This document shows positions 15,818-26,171 of a stretch of DNA of 64,000 nt, piece after piece. The translations under genes and the position numbers were made by a program. The DNA comes from Niveibacterium sp. 24ML (GTDB taxonomy: Bacteria > Pseudomonadota > Gammaproteobacteria > Burkholderiales > Rhodocyclaceae). Position 1 is the stretch's first letter, and every line of letters begins with the position of its first letter. The DNA lies in assembly GCF_026586805.1 (NCBI RefSeq), contig NZ_JAPFHA010000006.1, positions 62,001 through 126,000 of the forward strand, in the 5' to 3' direction. The notes under the pieces were generated by a model. The model made no database searches. It saw only the letters and a list, made by a program, of their open reading frames with translations, and was not told where the DNA came from.

Positions 15818-17155
15818 TTACTTCGTCGGCAGACCCGCGCCCTTGAAGTTAGCCTTCTTCAACAGACTCTCATACTGGTGCGACATGATGTATGCCTGCA
15901 CTTGCGACATGAAGTCCATCGTCACGACCACGATGATCAACAGCGACGTTCCGCCAAAGTAGAACGGTACATTCCAGTTCAAAATCAGGAACTCCGGAAT
16001 GAGACACACCACCGTGATGTACACCGCGCCCGCAAGCGTCAGTCTGGTCAGGATCTTGTCGATATAGCGTGCGGTTTGATCGCCAGGCCGAATCCCGGGC
16101 ACGAAGGCTCCGCTCTTCTTCAGGTTGTCCGCGGTCTCTTTCGAGTTAAACACCAGTGCGGTATAGAAGAAGCAGAAGAACACGATCGCTGCAGCGTACA
16201 ACAATACGTACACCGGCTGCCCGGGCGACAAGGTCGCCGCAATGTCCTTCACGAAGCGAGCGATCCCCGAGTCACTTGCGCCCCCAAACCACTGTCCCAA
16301 TGTTGCGGGAAACAGGATGATCGACGATGCAAAGATCGGAGGGATCACGCCAGCCATGTTCAGCTTCAGCGGCAAGTGGGAACTCTGGCCTCCATAAACG
16401 CGATTGCCAACCTGGCGCTTTGCGTAATTGACCAGAATCTTCCGCTGCCCACGCTCAACAAACACCACAACCGCCGTCACTACCGCCACCAAGGCGCAAA
16501 TGAACAGCGCCGACAACGGGTGCATGGCGCCTGTCCGAACAAGCTCGAAGAGCCCGCCGACCGATGAAGGCAAACCTGCAGCGATACCCGCGAAGATGAT
16601 GAGCGAAATCCCGTTCCCCAGGCCGCGTTCCGTGATCTGCTCGCCCAGCCACATCAGGAACATCGTTCCTGTGACCAAGGTCGTGATCGCAACGAAGCGG
16701 AAAGTCATACCCGGATCAAGTACCAAACCCGCCTGTGCTTCCAGAGCCACCGAAATGCCAAACGCCTGGAACAGTGCAAGCCCCAAGGTGCCGTAACGGG
16801 TGTACTGGGTGATCTTGCGCCGCCCCGCCTCACCTTCCTTCTTCAACTGCTCAAGCTGCGGCGACGCAACCGTAAGCAGCTGCATGATGATCGATGCCGA
16901 AATGTACGGCATGATCCCCAGCGCGAAGATCGTGAAGCGCGACAGCGCGCCGCCCGAGAACAGGTTGAATACCCCGAGGATCCCGCCTTTTTGCGACTGA
17001 AAGAGCTCCGCCAATCGAATCGGATCAATCCCAGGAACAGGGATATGCGCACCGATTCGATAGACGACCAACGCTCCAAGCAGGAACCACAGACGACGCT
17101 TCAGATCACCGAACTTGCCAGTCTTACCGAGCGTTGCCGAAGGATTAGCCACCAT
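15818..17155 (-). CDS. secY: Protein translocase channel subunit SecY
   Basis: SecY forms the protein-conducting channel of the inner membrane with SecE (42650-43000) and SecG. The 445-residue protein has about ten membrane helices, starting with [20 protein letters not shown], and the cytoplasmic loop [15 protein letters not shown]. It is 12 bp after rplO within the spc operon, the conserved position. Confidence 0.97.
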   Translation of the reverse strand: MVANPSATLGKTGKFGDLKRRLWFLLGALVVYRIGAHIPVPGIDPIRLAELFQSQKGGILGVFNLFSGGALSRFTIFALGIMPYISASIIMQLLTVASPQLEQLKKEGEAGRRKITQYTRYGTLGLALFQAFGISVALEAQAGLVLDPGMTFRFVAITTLVTGTMFLMWLGEQITERGLGNGISLIIFAGIAAGLPSSVGGLFELVRTGAMHPLSALFICALVAVVTAVVVFVERGQRKILVNYAKRQVGNRVYGGQSSHLPLKLNMAGVIPPIFASSIILFPATLGQWFGGASDSGIARFVKDIAATLSPGQPVYVLLYAAAIVFFCFFYTALVFNSKETADNLKKSGAFVPGIRPGDQTARYIDKILTRLTLAGAVYITVVCLIPEFLILNWNVPFYFGGTSLLIIVVVTMDFMSQVQAYIMSHQYESLLKKANFKGAGLPTK

Positions 17156-17167
17156 TACAGTTCAGCT

Positions 17168-17602
17168 TTACTCGGCAACGCTGCCACCGGCAGCTTCAAT
17201 CGCGGCTTTGGCGCCTTTCGTGGCACCAACCCCACGCAGTTCGACCTTACGAGCGATCTCCCCCGACAGAATCACCTTCGCTGACAGCGCATCGCCGGCG
17301 ATCAATCCGGCGCTCTTGAGCACCAGCAAATCGATTTCGACCACGTCCAGCTTGTTGATTTCCGACAGGCGAACCTCGGCGTTTCGCGCCGCGGTCAGCG
17401 AGTTAAAGCCACGCTTCGGCAAGCGACGCTGCAAAGGCATCTGACCGCCTTCGAAGCCGACCTTGTGGAAGCCGCCCGCACGGGACTTCTGCCCCTTGTG
17501 GCCACGTCCGCAGGTCTTACCCAGACCACTGCCGATACCACGGCCAACACGCTTTTTAGCATGCTTCGATCCAGCACCTGGCTTAAGGTTATTCAGTTCC
17601 AT
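17168..17602 (-). CDS. rplO: 50S ribosomal protein L15
   Basis: L15 is a late-assembling large-subunit protein. The 144-residue protein starts [20 protein letters not shown], has the glycine-rich [20 protein letters not shown] segment and the [17 protein letters not shown] signature. It follows rpmD directly: the rpmD stop ends at 17603 and this ATG begins at 17602. Confidence 0.97.
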   Translation of the reverse strand: MELNNLKPGAGSKHAKKRVGRGIGSGLGKTCGRGHKGQKSRAGGFHKVGFEGGQMPLQRRLPKRGFNSLTAARNAEVRLSEINKLDVVEIDLLVLKSAGLIAGDALSAKVILSGEIARKVELRGVGATKGAKAAIEAAGGSVAE

Positions 17603-17785
17603 TTAGCCCTCGCACTTCACCAGGTACGCAACCTTGCGAACCATGCCGCGCACCGCCGGCGTGTCCTCAAGCTGGACCGTGGAGTTGATACGGCGCAGAC
17701 CCAGCCCGCGCACGGTGGCGCGGTGATCTTGCTTGGTTCCGATCAGGCTCTTCACGAGCGTGACGCGAATCGTCTTGTCAGCCAT
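17603..17785 (-). CDS. rpmD: 50S ribosomal protein L30
   Basis: The 60-residue protein has the L30 core [20 protein letters not shown] and [19 protein letters not shown]. It lies between rpsE and rplO with almost no spacing, as in other proteobacterial spc operons. Confidence 0.97.
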   Translation of the reverse strand: MADKTIRVTLVKSLIGTKQDHRATVRGLGLRRINSTVQLEDTPAVRGMVRKVAYLVKCEG

Positions 17786-17787
17786 GA

Positions 17788-18312
17788 TTACCCCAGAATC
17801 TCTTCGACCGTCTTGCCACGCTTGGCTGCGATCTCAAAAGGCGTATTGATCGCCGAGAGACCATTCAGCGTCGCGCGGACGACGTTGTACGGATTGGTGG
17901 AACCGAGGCACTTGCAGATGACATCGGTCACGCCCATCACTTCGAATACAGCGCGCATCGCGCCGCCAGCAATGATGCCGGTACCAACCGGTGCAGGTTG
18001 CATCAGAACAACCGATGCGCCGTGCTTACCGATCACCTGGTGCTGCAGCGTGCCGTTCTTGAGCGAAACCTTGAACAGCTTGCGGCGCGCCTCTTCCATC
18101 GCCTTCTGCACTGCAACGGGCACTTCGCGGGACTTGCCCTTGCCCATGCCAATGCCGCCGTCACCATCACCGACTACAGTGAGTGCTGCAAATCCGAGAA
18201 TACGACCACCCTTGACCACCTTGGTGACACGGTTGATCGATACCATCTTCTCGCGCAGGCCATCATCACGCTCTTCGCCAGCCTGTGCTTTTTTCGTCTG
18301 TTGCTTAGCCAT
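17788..18312 (-). CDS. rpsE: 30S ribosomal protein S5
   Basis: S5 acts in decoding accuracy with S4 and S12 at the mRNA entry site. The 174-residue protein has the double-stranded-RNA-binding-like domain ([19 protein letters not shown]) and the glycine-rich [18 protein letters not shown] segment. It follows rplR by 11 bp. Confidence 0.97.
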   Translation of the reverse strand: MAKQQTKKAQAGEERDDGLREKMVSINRVTKVVKGGRILGFAALTVVGDGDGGIGMGKGKSREVPVAVQKAMEEARRKLFKVSLKNGTLQHQVIGKHGASVVLMQPAPVGTGIIAGGAMRAVFEVMGVTDVICKCLGSTNPYNVVRATLNGLSAINTPFEIAAKRGKTVEEILG

Positions 18313-18323
18313 GACAACCCCGC

Positions 18324-18677
18324 TCAGAACTTGAGGCCGCCTTCGCGGGCCGCCTCAGCAAGCGCTTTCACGCGGCCATGGTACTTAAACCCGGCTCGGT
18401 CAAACGCAACCGCTTCAATACCGGCGGCCTTGGCACGCTCGGCGATAAGCTTGCCCACCGCAGCAGCTGCCCCGGCGTTACCGCCATTGGGCAGATCCTT
18501 GCGGACCTCGGCCTCGACCGTCGAAGCCGACGCGAGCACCTTGGAACCACAACCCGAGATGACTTGGGCGTAGATATGGCAATTGGAGCGGAACACGGTG
18601 AGGCGTACCGCCTTCTTTACGGCGATCACAGCGCGGGTTTTGCGTGCCCGGCGCAGACGCGTTTCCTTCTTGTTCAT
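18324..18677 (-). CDS. rplR: 50S ribosomal protein L18
   Basis: L18 binds 5S rRNA with L5 and L25 in the central protuberance. The 117-residue protein starts [19 protein letters not shown], has [15 protein letters not shown] and ends with [20 protein letters not shown], all typical. It is 12 bp after rplF. Confidence 0.97.
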   Translation of the reverse strand: MNKKETRLRRARKTRAVIAVKKAVRLTVFRSNCHIYAQVISGCGSKVLASASTVEAEVRKDLPNGGNAGAAAAVGKLIAERAKAAGIEAVAFDRAGFKYHGRVKALAEAAREGGLKF

Positions 18678-18689
18678 AATTTTCCGCCC

Positions 18690-19223
18690 TTACTTCTTCT
18701 TGGTTTCCTTCAGGACAACCACCTCGTCGGAGTAGCGCACGCCCTTGCCCTTATACGGCTCGGGAGAGCGGTACGCACGCACTTCGGCAGCGACCTGACC
18801 CACCAATTGCTTATCGATACCCTTGATCAGGATTTCGGTTTGTGTCGGGGTTTCAACCTTGATCCCGGCCGGCATCTGATGCACCACAGGATGCGAGAAA
18901 CCGAGGGTCAGGTTCAACTTGTCACCTTGGGCCTGGGCACGATACCCAACGCCAACCAAGTTCAGCTTGCGTTCGAAACCCTTAGTAACACCGGTGACCA
19001 TGTTGGCCACCAGCGCGCGGGTTGTACCCGAAAGCGCGCCACCAAGTTCGGCACCCTCAACCGCTTTGCACAAAAGCTTGTCGCCATCGCGCTCGACGGT
19101 GACCGCGGCATGCAGACGCTGCTTCAGCGCGCCAAGCGGCCCCTTGACCGAAATCTCCCCCGCAGCCACTGAAACATCGACACCTTGCGGAAGGACGACG
19201 GGGTTCTTTGCTACACGAGACAT
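18690..19223 (-). CDS. rplF: 50S ribosomal protein L6
   Basis: L6 lies near the factor-binding site at the base of the stalk. The 177-residue protein starts [19 protein letters not shown] and has the C-terminal signature [19 protein letters not shown]. It lies between rpsH and rplR. Confidence 0.97.
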   Translation of the reverse strand: MSRVAKNPVVLPQGVDVSVAAGEISVKGPLGALKQRLHAAVTVERDGDKLLCKAVEGAELGGALSGTTRALVANMVTGVTKGFERKLNLVGVGYRAQAQGDKLNLTLGFSHPVVHQMPAGIKVETPTQTEILIKGIDKQLVGQVAAEVRAYRSPEPYKGKGVRYSDEVVVLKETKKK

Positions 19224-19234
19224 CGCACCCCTCC

Positions 19235-19630
19235 TTAGGCCACGACGCAGAGGACTTCGCCGCCAACATTGCTGGCGCGTGCCTTGCGATCGGTCATGAC
19301 ACCACGGGGCGTCGAAACAATAGCGATACCAAGGCCGTTCAACACCTTCGGCAGATTGTCGCTGCCGCGGTAGATGCGAAGACCGGGGCGGCTAACACGC
19401 TCAATGCGCTCGATAACCGGACGACCAGCGTAGTACTTCAGCGAAATGTCGAGCTCACGCGCGCCACCTTCGCCTCGCACAACGAAGCCATCAATATAGC
19501 CTTCGGCCTTGAGGACCTCAGCAATAGCCACCTTAAGCTTGGACGTCGGCATAGAGACAGATGCCTTCTGCGACGACTGCGCATTGCGGATGCGCGTCAG
19601 CATATCGGCGACCGGATCGGACATACTCAT
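19235..19630 (-). CDS. rpsH: 30S ribosomal protein S8
   Basis: S8 is a primary 16S-binding protein and, in E. coli, the translational repressor of the spc operon. The 131-residue protein starts [20 protein letters not shown] and has the C-terminal signature [20 protein letters not shown]. It is 12 bp after rpsN. Confidence 0.97.
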   Translation of the reverse strand: MSMSDPVADMLTRIRNAQSSQKASVSMPTSKLKVAIAEVLKAEGYIDGFVVRGEGGARELDISLKYYAGRPVIERIERVSRPGLRIYRGSDNLPKVLNGLGIAIVSTPRGVMTDRKARASNVGGEVLCVVA

Positions 19631-19642
19631 TCTTCCGTCTCC

Positions 19643-19948
19643 TTACCAGCTAGCCTTGGTCATGCCGGGAACCTCACCGCGGAAAGCAATTTCCCGCAGC
19701 TTGTTACGGCACAGACCGAATTTCCGAAATACACCACGCGGACGACCAGTCAACGCGCAACGATTGCGCTGACGGGACGGCGACGCGTTGCGCGGCAGTT
19801 GCTGCAGCTTCTGACGCGCAGCGGCGCGCTCTTCATCTGTCAGCTTGCTGTCATTGATCTTCGCGACAAGTTCGGCGCGCTTTGCCGCGAACTTCGCGGC
19901 CACTTTGACGCGCTTTTCTTCACGGTTGATCAGAGCGAGTTTCGCCAT
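19643..19948 (-). CDS. rpsN: 30S ribosomal protein S14, zinc-free long form
   Basis: The 101-residue length and the region [20 protein letters not shown], which lacks the paired CXXC motifs, mark the long zinc-free S14 form. S14 lies in the 30S head. The zinc-free S14 coexists in this cluster with zinc-binding S4 and L36. It lies between rplE and rpsH. Confidence 0.97.
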   Translation of the reverse strand: MAKLALINREEKRVKVAAKFAAKRAELVAKINDSKLTDEERAAARQKLQQLPRNASPSRQRNRCALTGRPRGVFRKFGLCRNKLREIAFRGEVPGMTKASW

Positions 19949-19955
19949 AACACCC

Positions 19956-20495
19956 TCAATTCTTGAACGGGAACTTGAACGCCGCGAGCAGAGCGCGCGC
20001 TTCGTCGTCCGTCTTGGCAGTCGTGGTGATGCTGATGTTCAGACCACGCAGCGCGTCGATCTTGTCGTATTCAATCTCGGGAAAAATGATCTGCTCTTTC
20101 ACGCCGAGGTTGTAGTTGCCACGACCATCAAAGCCCTTTGCAACAATCCCGCGGAAGTCACGAATACGCGGCATTGCGATCGTCACCAGACGATCAAGGA
20201 ACTCGAACATACGCGGACCACGCAGGGTCACCATGCAACCAATCGGGTAGCCATCACGGATCTTGAAACCCGCGATCGACTTCTTCGACTTGGTGGTCAC
20301 CGGCTTTTGCCCGGCAATCTTCAACAGATCACCGACTGCGTTATCCAAGACCTTCTTATCGCCCACAGCCTCACCCACACCCATATTCAGGGTGACCTTG
20401 GTGATACGGGGGACTTCCATGACCGACTTGTACCCGAACTTGGCAGTCAAGTCGGCAACCACGGTCGCCTTGTAAAACTCTTGCAAACGTGCCAT
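19956..20495 (-). CDS. rplE: 50S ribosomal protein L5
   Basis: L5 binds 5S rRNA and contacts P-site tRNA. The 179-residue protein starts [20 protein letters not shown], has [19 protein letters not shown] and the C-terminal [19 protein letters not shown]. It is nine bases after rplX. Confidence 0.97.
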   Translation of the reverse strand: MARLQEFYKATVVADLTAKFGYKSVMEVPRITKVTLNMGVGEAVGDKKVLDNAVGDLLKIAGQKPVTTKSKKSIAGFKIRDGYPIGCMVTLRGPRMFEFLDRLVTIAMPRIRDFRGIVAKGFDGRGNYNLGVKEQIIFPEIEYDKIDALRGLNISITTTAKTDDEARALLAAFKFPFKN

Positions 20496-20504
20496 TACGC
20501 CTCC

Positions 20505-20822
20505 TTAACGATCGACCAGCTCACCGCTGGACTTGAAGACGCGGACCTTGCGTCCATCTTCAAGCACACGGAAGCCAACACGATCACCCTTCTGGGTTGC
20601 AGGATTGAAGAGCGCAACGTTGGAAATGTCGATAGGCATTTCTTTCTCGACAATGCCGCCAACCTGGCCACGCATCGGGTTCGGGCGGACGTGCTTTTTA
20701 ACGCGATTCACACCCTCAACCACCAGATGCTGCTCATCCAGGCGGACCAGCACGGCGCCGCGCTTACCCTTGTCTTTTCCGACGAGAACAACCACCTCGT
20801 CGCCTTTACGGATCTTGTCCAT
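20505..20822 (-). CDS. rplX: 50S ribosomal protein L24
   Basis: L24 is an early assembly protein at the tunnel exit. The 105-residue protein starts [20 protein letters not shown] (KOW motif) and has [15 protein letters not shown]. It lies nine bases after rplN. Confidence 0.97.
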   Translation of the reverse strand: MDKIRKGDEVVVLVGKDKGKRGAVLVRLDEQHLVVEGVNRVKKHVRPNPMRGQVGGIVEKEMPIDISNVALFNPATQKGDRVGFRVLEDGRKVRVFKSSGELVDR

Positions 20823-20831
20823 GTTCGCCCC

Positions 20832-21200
20832 TTACAGCACTTCAGGCGCGAGGGAGACGATCTTCATGAAGCGCTCGGTACGCAGTTCACGCGTAACGGG
20901 CCCGAAGATGCGCGTTCCAATCGGCTCGAGCTTGTTATTGAGCAGCACCGCGGCGTTCGTATCGAACTTGATGAGCGAGCCATCAGGACGACGCACACCC
21001 TTGGCGGTACGGACCACCACAGCGCTATAGACGTCACCCTTCTTTACGCGACCGCGAGGCGCCGCATCTTTGATGCTCACTTTGATGATGTCACCGACAC
21101 CAGCATAGCGGCGCTTGGAGCCGCCGAGCACCTTGATGCACATAACTGAACGCGCGCCGGTATTGTCGGCGACATCCAGAATGGTCTGCATTTGGATCAT
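20832..21200 (-). CDS. rplN: 50S ribosomal protein L14
   Basis: L14 lies at the subunit interface. The 122-residue protein starts [20 protein letters not shown], the conserved L14 N-terminus, so the longer open frame to 21410 is rejected. It is the first gene of the spc operon and is preceded by its own promoter and a leader terminator (21260-21337). Confidence 0.97.
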   Translation of the reverse strand: MIQMQTILDVADNTGARSVMCIKVLGGSKRRYAGVGDIIKVSIKDAAPRGRVKKGDVYSAVVVRTAKGVRRPDGSLIKFDTNAAVLLNNKLEPIGTRIFGPVTRELRTERFMKIVSLAPEVL

Positions 21201-21259
21201 TACATAACTCCAACTTAACCTGCCTAACCGGCAGTCAGTCTTGGAACCCGTACGGGTGG

Positions 21260-21293
21260 AAACAAACTGACGCCCGATAGTTCGGGCGTCAGT
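21260..21293 (-). terminator. Leader terminator/attenuator before rplN
   Basis: ACTGACGCCCGA (21266-21277) and TCGGGCGTCAGT (21282-21293) form a perfect 12-bp stem with a four-base loop. The minus-strand RNA continues UUUGUUU. It lies between the rplN promoter and the rplN start, so it must be read through for spc expression. Confidence 0.75.
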
Positions 21294-21307
21294 CAGTGAA
21301 GCACGAG

Positions 21308-21337
21308 ATTCTAGCAGAGCCCCGGCGGGTTCCGCAA
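21308..21337 (-). promoter_or_regulatory. Promoter of the spc operon (rplN)
   Basis: On the minus strand TTGCGG (21332-21337) and TAGAAT (21308-21313) are separated by 18 bp, a good sigma-70 match. It lies directly after the rpsQ stop, about 110 bp before the rplN ATG. Confidence 0.7.
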
Positions 21338-21340
21338 GTA

Positions 21341-21601
21341 TTAAATTACGCGAGCCTTTTCGATGACTCGGGTAACGCGCCACGCTTTGGTCTTTGAAAT
21401 CGGAGCGCACTCTTCGATTTCAACTAGGTCACCTTCTGCGGCAACACCGGTATCGACATCAGCGTGATACTTCTTCGAACGAATGATCACTTTGTCATAC
21501 AGCGGATGCTTCACGCGGCGTTCGATCAGAACCGTAACCGTGCGCTGCATCTTGTCACTCACAACCCGCCCGGTCAGGGTCCGCTTGATGGCTTCGGTCA
21601 T
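21341..21601 (-). CDS. rpsQ: 30S ribosomal protein S17
   Basis: S17 is a primary 16S-binding OB-fold protein. The 86-residue protein has [20 protein letters not shown] and [20 protein letters not shown]. Its ATG overlaps the rpmC stop by four bases. It is the last gene of the S10 operon. Confidence 0.97.
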   Translation of the reverse strand: MTEAIKRTLTGRVVSDKMQRTVTVLIERRVKHPLYDKVIIRSKKYHADVDTGVAAEGDLVEIEECAPISKTKAWRVTRVIEKARVI

Positions 21602-21792
21602 TTTGCGGCCCCTTTCTCGCGAAGAATCGTACGGACGCGAGCGATGTCGCGCCGCACATTGCCCAGTTGTGCGTGATTGTTAAGTTGTTGCGTGGCCAGT
21701 TGCATGCGCAGGGAAAACTGCGCCTTCAACAGTTCAATCAACTCCTTGTTCAGCTCCGCGGGCTCTTTCGCCCTGAGTTCGCTGGCTTTCAT
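21598..21792 (-). CDS. rpmC: 50S ribosomal protein L29
   Basis: The 64-residue helical protein starts [20 protein letters not shown] and has [21 protein letters not shown]29 is at the tunnel exit near the signal recognition particle site. It is two bases after rplP and overlaps rpsQ. Confidence 0.97.
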   Translation of the reverse strand: MKASELRAKEPAELNKELIELLKAQFSLRMQLATQQLNNHAQLGNVRRDIARVRTILREKGAAK

Positions 21793-21794
21793 GA

Positions 21795-22211
21795 TTATTG
21801 CCCCACCTGGCGCGTCACAAAGACGGTTTCGATCGGAAGCTTTGCCGCCGCAAGGCGGAATGCTTCACGCGCGAGAACCTCATCGACGCCATCCATTTCA
21901 TAAAGCACTTTACCCGGCTGAATCTCTGCGACCCAGTACTCCGGATTTCCCTTGCCGTTACCCATACGGACTTCAGCCGGCTTCTGCGAAATGGGCTTGT
22001 CCGGAAAAACCCGGATCCAGATACGGCCGCCACGCTTGATATGGCGCGTCATTGCACGACGAGCCGACTCAATCTGGCGAGCAGTCAGACGGCCACGACC
22101 GGTCGCTTTCAGGCCGTACTCGCCGAAGCTTACCTTGGTGCCGCGGGTCGCAACGCCGGTGTTGCGGCCCTTCTGCTCCTTACGATACTTCCTTCTCGCC
22201 GGCTGCAGCAT
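21795..22211 (-). CDS. rplP: 50S ribosomal protein L16
   Basis: L16 helps position A-site tRNA. The 138-residue protein starts [20 protein letters not shown] and has [20 protein letters not shown] and the [19 protein letters not shown] signature. Its start lies 32 bases inside the end of rpsC, an overlap in a different frame. Confidence 0.97.
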   Translation of the reverse strand: MLQPARRKYRKEQKGRNTGVATRGTKVSFGEYGLKATGRGRLTARQIESARRAMTRHIKRGGRIWIRVFPDKPISQKPAEVRMGNGKGNPEYWVAEIQPGKVLYEMDGVDEVLAREAFRLAAAKLPIETVFVTRQVGQ

Positions 22212-23013
22212 TGTTCGCTCCTGCTTTGTTTACGCGCTTGGCACCGGCCTTGTCAGCCGCCCCATCACCGTTTGCACGGCGGGCCGGACGACGAGCGCCC
22301 GGCTTCGCTTCACCTTCTTTGGCACCACGGCGAGGACGGCGGTTTTCACCTTCCGGAGCCTCGACGACCGCAGGCTGTTCTCCGCGACCGAGGGTGTCAC
22401 CCTTGTATACCCAAACCTTGATGCCGATGATCCCGTAGGTTGTCTTTGCTTCAGACGTCCCATAGTCGATATCGGCGCGCAAGGTGTGAAGCGGCACGCG
22501 CCCTTCGCGATACCACTCGGTCCGCGCGATCTCGGCACCGTTCAAACGACCAGCGCTCATGATCTTGATGCCCTGGGCACCCAAGCGCATTGCGTTCTGC
22601 ATGGCGCGCTTCATCGCGCGGCGGAACATGATGCGCTTCTCAAGCTGCTGAGCGATCGAATCGGCGATGAGCTTTGCGTCGATTTCCGGCTTGCGGATCT
22701 CTTCGATGCTGACATGCACCGGCACCTTCAGGATCTTCTGGAGGTCAGCCTTCAGCTGTTCGATATCCTCACCCTTCTTGCCGATCACAACGCCCGGGCG
22801 GGCGCTGAACACGGTAATCCGAGCGGTCTTCGCCGGGCGCTCGATCAGCACTCGGCCGACCGACGCATGCCCGAGCTTCTTCTTCAGATGCTCGCGAACC
22901 TGGAGGTCCTCGAGCAGCATTCCGGAGAAGTTCTGGCTATTGGCGTACCAGCGTGAAGTCCAGTTACGCGTCACCGAGAGGCGGAAGCCAGTCGGATGAA
23001 TCTTCTGTCCCAT
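22180..23013 (-). CDS. rpsC: 30S ribosomal protein S3, with C-terminal extension
   Basis: S3 lines the mRNA entry tunnel. The 277-residue protein starts [20 protein letters not shown], has the KH domain with [20 protein letters not shown], and extends about 45 residues beyond the E. coli length. The extension is rich in R, A, K and G (from about residue 230), which is common in betaproteobacteria. Its end contains the rplP start. Confidence 0.97.
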   Translation of the reverse strand: MGQKIHPTGFRLSVTRNWTSRWYANSQNFSGMLLEDLQVREHLKKKLGHASVGRVLIERPAKTARITVFSARPGVVIGKKGEDIEQLKADLQKILKVPVHVSIEEIRKPEIDAKLIADSIAQQLEKRIMFRRAMKRAMQNAMRLGAQGIKIMSAGRLNGAEIARTEWYREGRVPLHTLRADIDYGTSEAKTTYGIIGIKVWVYKGDTLGRGEQPAVVEAPEGENRRPRRGAKEGEAKPGARRPARRANGDGAADKAGAKRVNKAGANNAAAGEKEVS

Positions 23014-23022
23014 GTCTGCTCC

Positions 23023-23352
23023 TTACTCGCCGACAGTCACGTAGATGTGGCAGGTCGGCTTGAGGATGCGGTTACCGCGTCCCTTTGCACGCGCCGTAAA
23101 GCGCTTGAGCGACGTACCTTGCTCGACGTAGATACTCGTAACCTTCAGGGTGTCGATATCGGCACCGTCATTGTGCTCAGCGTTCGCAATTGCCGACTCG
23201 AGGACTTTCTTGACAATTTTCGCGCCCTTCTTGGGGCAAAAAGCCAAGGTATTCAGTGCCAGGTCGACTTTCTTGCCGCGCACAAGGTCCGCCACCAGCC
23301 GGCCCTTTTGGGCGGAGAGACGGACGCCTCGCAGGATTGCTTTGGTTTCCAT
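23023..23352 (-). CDS. rplV: 50S ribosomal protein L22
   Basis: L22 has a loop lining the exit tunnel. The 109-residue protein has [20 protein letters not shown] and the C-terminal [20 protein letters not shown] signature, including the tunnel beta-hairpin region. It lies between rpsS and rpsC. Confidence 0.97.
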   Translation of the reverse strand: METKAILRGVRLSAQKGRLVADLVRGKKVDLALNTLAFCPKKGAKIVKKVLESAIANAEHNDGADIDTLKVTSIYVEQGTSLKRFTARAKGRGNRILKPTCHIYVTVGE

Positions 23353-23361
23353 CGTCGCTCC

Positions 23362-23637
23362 TTACTTCTTAGCCTTTTTGCTGGCGGCGTGACCCTTGAA
23401 CGTACGGGTCAGCGCAAATTCGCCGAGCTTGTGACCGACCATGTTCTCGGTGACATACACCGGAATATGCTGCCGGCCGTTATGCACCGCGATCGTGAAG
23501 CCTACAAACTCAGGCAGCACGGTCGAACGGCGCGACCAGGTTTTGATCGGACGCTTGTCATTTGAGCCCCGCACTGCATCGACCTTCTTGAGAAGGTGCG
23601 CATCGACGAAGGGGCCTTTCTTAATAGAACGAGCCAT
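23362..23637 (-). CDS. rpsS: 30S ribosomal protein S19
   Basis: S19 is in the 30S head near S13. The 91-residue protein starts [20 protein letters not shown] and has [20 protein letters not shown] and [14 protein letters not shown]. It follows rplB by ten bases. Confidence 0.97.
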   Translation of the reverse strand: MARSIKKGPFVDAHLLKKVDAVRGSNDKRPIKTWSRRSTVLPEFVGFTIAVHNGRQHIPVYVTENMVGHKLGEFALTRTFKGHAASKKAKK

Positions 23638-23647
23638 TTCTTACCTC

Positions 23648-24472
23648 TTAGCGCTTGTGCCGACGCTGGACAATCATCGTGTCCGTGCGCTTGTTCGAGC
23701 GAGTACGGTAACCCTTGGCCGGGGTACCCCACGGACTGACAGGCACGCGACCCTCACCGGTCTTGCCCTCACCACCACCATGCGGGTGATCGATCGGGTT
23801 CATCGCAGTACCACGCACCGTCGGGCGAATACCGCGCCAACGCTGCGCACCGGCCTTGCCGATCTTGCGAAGACTATTCTCTTCGTTACCGACTTCGCCG
23901 ATGGTTGCGCGGCACTCGATGTGCACACGACGAATTTCGCCGGAGCGCAAACGAAGCTGCGCGTAGCTGCCCTCGCGAGCAAGCAGCTGAACCGAAGTGC
24001 CCGCCGCACGCGCCAACTGCGCACCCTTGCCCGGCAACATCTCGATACAGTGGATCGTCGTACCAACCGGAATATTCCGGATCGGCAACGCATTACCGGA
24101 CTTGATCGGAGCTTCGGAACCCGAGATCACCACCTGCCCGACTTCCAAGCCGCGCGGGGCGATGATGTAACGGCGCTCGCCATCGGCGTAGCAAAGCAGG
24201 GCGATGTGCGCGGTGCGGTTCGGGTCGTATTCAATACGCTCGACCTTCGCCTGAATCCCGTCCTTGTTGCGCTTGAAGTCGACGAGACGGTAATGCTGCT
24301 TGTGCCCACCACCTTGATGACGAACCGTAATGCGCCCGTGCGCGTTGCGGCCAGCATTCTTTGTCTGCTTCTCGACCAGGCCGGCAAACGGCTTGCCTTT
24401 GTGCAGATTCGGGTTGACCACCTTGACGACACCACGGCGACCCGCGGACGTCGGTTTGACCTTGACCAGCAT
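23648..24472 (-). CDS. rplB: 50S ribosomal protein L2
   Basis: L2 is needed for subunit association and peptidyl transfer. The 274-residue protein has [40 protein letters not shown] with the conserved active-centre histidine, and [18 protein letters not shown]. Its ATG abuts the rplW stop, which begins at 24473. Confidence 0.97.
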   Translation of the reverse strand: MLVKVKPTSAGRRGVVKVVNPNLHKGKPFAGLVEKQTKNAGRNAHGRITVRHQGGGHKQHYRLVDFKRNKDGIQAKVERIEYDPNRTAHIALLCYADGERRYIIAPRGLEVGQVVISGSEAPIKSGNALPIRNIPVGTTIHCIEMLPGKGAQLARAAGTSVQLLAREGSYAQLRLRSGEIRRVHIECRATIGEVGNEENSLRKIGKAGAQRWRGIRPTVRGTAMNPIDHPHGGGEGKTGEGRVPVSPWGTPAKGYRTRSNKRTDTMIVQRRHKR

Positions 24473-24787
24473 TTAAGCGGCCCCCCCTTCCACGAAGTTG
24501 ATCTCCTGACCAGCCTTCAAGCACACAAAAGCCTTTTTCCAGCCCTTGCGGCGGCCTGTCGTACGACCAAAACGCTTCACTTTGCCCTTGACGTTCAGCA
24601 CTTGCACCGAATCCACTTCAACCTTGAAGAGGAGCTCGACCGCCGCCTTGATCTCGGGCTTGGTCGCGTCGGTTGCGACCTTGAAAATCACCTGCTCGTT
24701 CTTCTCGGCAATGTGAGTTGCCTTTTCCGAGATTTGCGGCGCAAGCAGCACTTGGTATAGACGCTCTTGAGAGAAGCTCATTGCCAC
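24473..24787 (-). CDS. rplW: 50S ribosomal protein L23
   Basis: L23 is the docking site for trigger factor and signal recognition particle. The 104-residue protein has [20 protein letters not shown] and [19 protein letters not shown]. Its start overlaps the end of rplD by ten bases. Confidence 0.97.
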   Translation of the reverse strand: MAMSFSQERLYQVLLAPQISEKATHIAEKNEQVIFKVATDATKPEIKAAVELLFKVEVDSVQVLNVKGKVKRFGRTTGRRKGWKKAFVCLKAGQEINFVEGGAA

Positions 24788-25398
24788 ATCTCCTCCATCT
24801 TGGCGATCGCCGCTTTCGTGACGATCACCTTGGGGAAGCGGATCAGAGAAACCGGATCGGTCTCCTGCACGCCAAGCACCAAGACGTCGTGAAGATTGCG
24901 CGACGACAGCAGCAGGTTCTCGTCCAGATTGTCAGTGATGACCAACGCGGACTCGAGCCCCATCCCCTTGAGCTTCTGCACCAGAAGCTTGGTTTTCGGC
25001 GCCTCGACGGCAAAACCGTCGATCACGACCAGACGCTCTTCGCGGGCCAACTGCGAAAGGATCGCAGCCATGCCGGCGCGATACATCTTCCGATTGACCT
25101 TCTGCGAAAAGTTCTCGTCAGGGCTATTCGGGAAAGCGCGACCACCCCCACGCCACAGCGGACTCGACGACGAACCAGCCCGGGCGCGGCCCGTGCCTTT
25201 TTGCCGCCAGGGCTTCTTGGTCGTGTGCTTGACTTCAGTACGGGTCAGCTGCGAGCGGTTGCCCGAGCGCGCGTTGGCCTGATAGGCCACGACTACCTGA
25301 TGCACCAGGGCTTCGTTGTACTCGCGACCAAACAGTGCATCAGATGCCTGCACCGTCGCCGAGGACAACCCCTGCTCATTGATTAGCTTCAGTTCCAT
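24778..25398 (-). CDS. rplD: 50S ribosomal protein L4
   Basis: L4 lines the exit tunnel and in E. coli also regulates the S10 operon by attenuation. The 206-residue protein starts [20 protein letters not shown]; an upstream in-frame start is possible but less like the family. The basic loop [20 protein letters not shown] is present. A leader with a terminator-like hairpin lies upstream of rplC, which would suit L4-type control. Confidence 0.97.
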   Translation of the reverse strand: MELKLINEQGLSSATVQASDALFGREYNEALVHQVVVAYQANARSGNRSQLTRTEVKHTTKKPWRQKGTGRARAGSSSSPLWRGGGRAFPNSPDENFSQKVNRKMYRAGMAAILSQLAREERLVVIDGFAVEAPKTKLLVQKLKGMGLESALVITDNLDENLLLSSRNLHDVLVLGVQETDPVSLIRFPKVIVTKAAIAKMEEMWQ

Positions 25399-25409
25399 TT
25401 GGCCCCCGC

Positions 25410-26051
25410 TCACTTTGCCTTGACGGCCGGACGAACGACCACGTCTGCGCCGTCATGCCCCGGAACCGCGCCCTTGACGAGCAGCAGCCCGCGCTCTGCA
25501 TCAACGCGCACGACCTCGAGACTCTGAACCGTTGCACGAACCGCCCCCAGATGGCCCGACATGCGCTTACCCGGGAAAACACGACCGGGATCCTGCGCCA
25601 TACCGATTGAACCAGGAACATTGTGGCTACGGGAGTTGCCGTGCGACGCACGCTGGGAACCGAAGTTGTGCCGCTTGATCGTGCCGGCAAAACCCTTACC
25701 GATCGACACGCCCGTTACGTCAACCTTCTGCCCGACCGCGAAAATCCCAACGCCGACCACATCACCAGCCTTGAAGCCAGCAACCTGCTCGGAAGAGAGG
25801 CGGAATTCCTTGAGGACGTGACCGGCCTCAACGCCTGCCTTGGCGAGATGCCCGGCAAGCGCCTTATTCACTCGGCTCGCACGACGCGTACCGAATGCCA
25901 CCTGAATCGCGGCATAGCCGTCGACATCAGGCGTCTTGATCTGGGTCACGCGGTTGTTCGACACGTCAAGCACCGTCACCGGAATGGAAACACCATCCTC
26001 AGCGAAGACGCGAGTCATGCCGACCTTGCGACCAACAAGGCCTAGACTCAT
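25410..26051 (-). CDS. rplC: 50S ribosomal protein L3
   Basis: L3 binds near the 3' end of 23S rRNA and its loop approaches the peptidyl transferase centre. The 213-residue protein starts [20 protein letters not shown] and has [20 protein letters not shown] and [19 protein letters not shown]. It is separated from rpsJ by 120 bp that hold a promoter and a hairpin, so it probably begins a transcription unit. Confidence 0.97.
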   Translation of the reverse strand: MSLGLVGRKVGMTRVFAEDGVSIPVTVLDVSNNRVTQIKTPDVDGYAAIQVAFGTRRASRVNKALAGHLAKAGVEAGHVLKEFRLSSEQVAGFKAGDVVGVGIFAVGQKVDVTGVSIGKGFAGTIKRHNFGSQRASHGNSRSHNVPGSIGMAQDPGRVFPGKRMSGHLGAVRATVQSLEVVRVDAERGLLLVKGAVPGHDGADVVVRPAVKAK

Positions 26052-26092
26052 GTTGTTCTCCTGATAGCCCAGTTGCGATTGACCGGGCCGCT

Positions 26093-26125
26093 AAAAAATC
26101 GAAATCGCGCCTCACAGAGACGCGA
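26093..26125 (-). terminator. Leader terminator/attenuator before rplC
   Basis: Plus-strand TCGCGCCTC (26105-26113) and GAGACGCGA (26117-26125) form a nine-pair stem with one G-T pair and a three-base loop. The minus-strand RNA then reads UUUCGAUUUUUU. It lies between the rplC promoter and the rplC ATG. Confidence 0.7.
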
Positions 26126-26132
26126 ATCCGAA

Positions 26133-26162
26133 AGTATAACCGCTTGCGCGCAATCCGCGCAA
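26133..26162 (-). promoter_or_regulatory. Candidate promoter before rplC
   Basis: On the minus strand TTGCGC (26157-26162) and TATACT (26133-26138) are 18 bp apart. The -35 region overlaps a nine-pair palindrome (GCTTGCGCG and CGCGCAAGC) that could also end the upstream rpsJ transcript. Confidence 0.65.
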
Positions 26163-26171
26163 GCATTGTGC

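Noticed and set aside
21201-21410. N-terminal extension of L14
   Set aside because: It would run through the promoter and terminator hairpin, and L14 begins at MIQMQT in the family.
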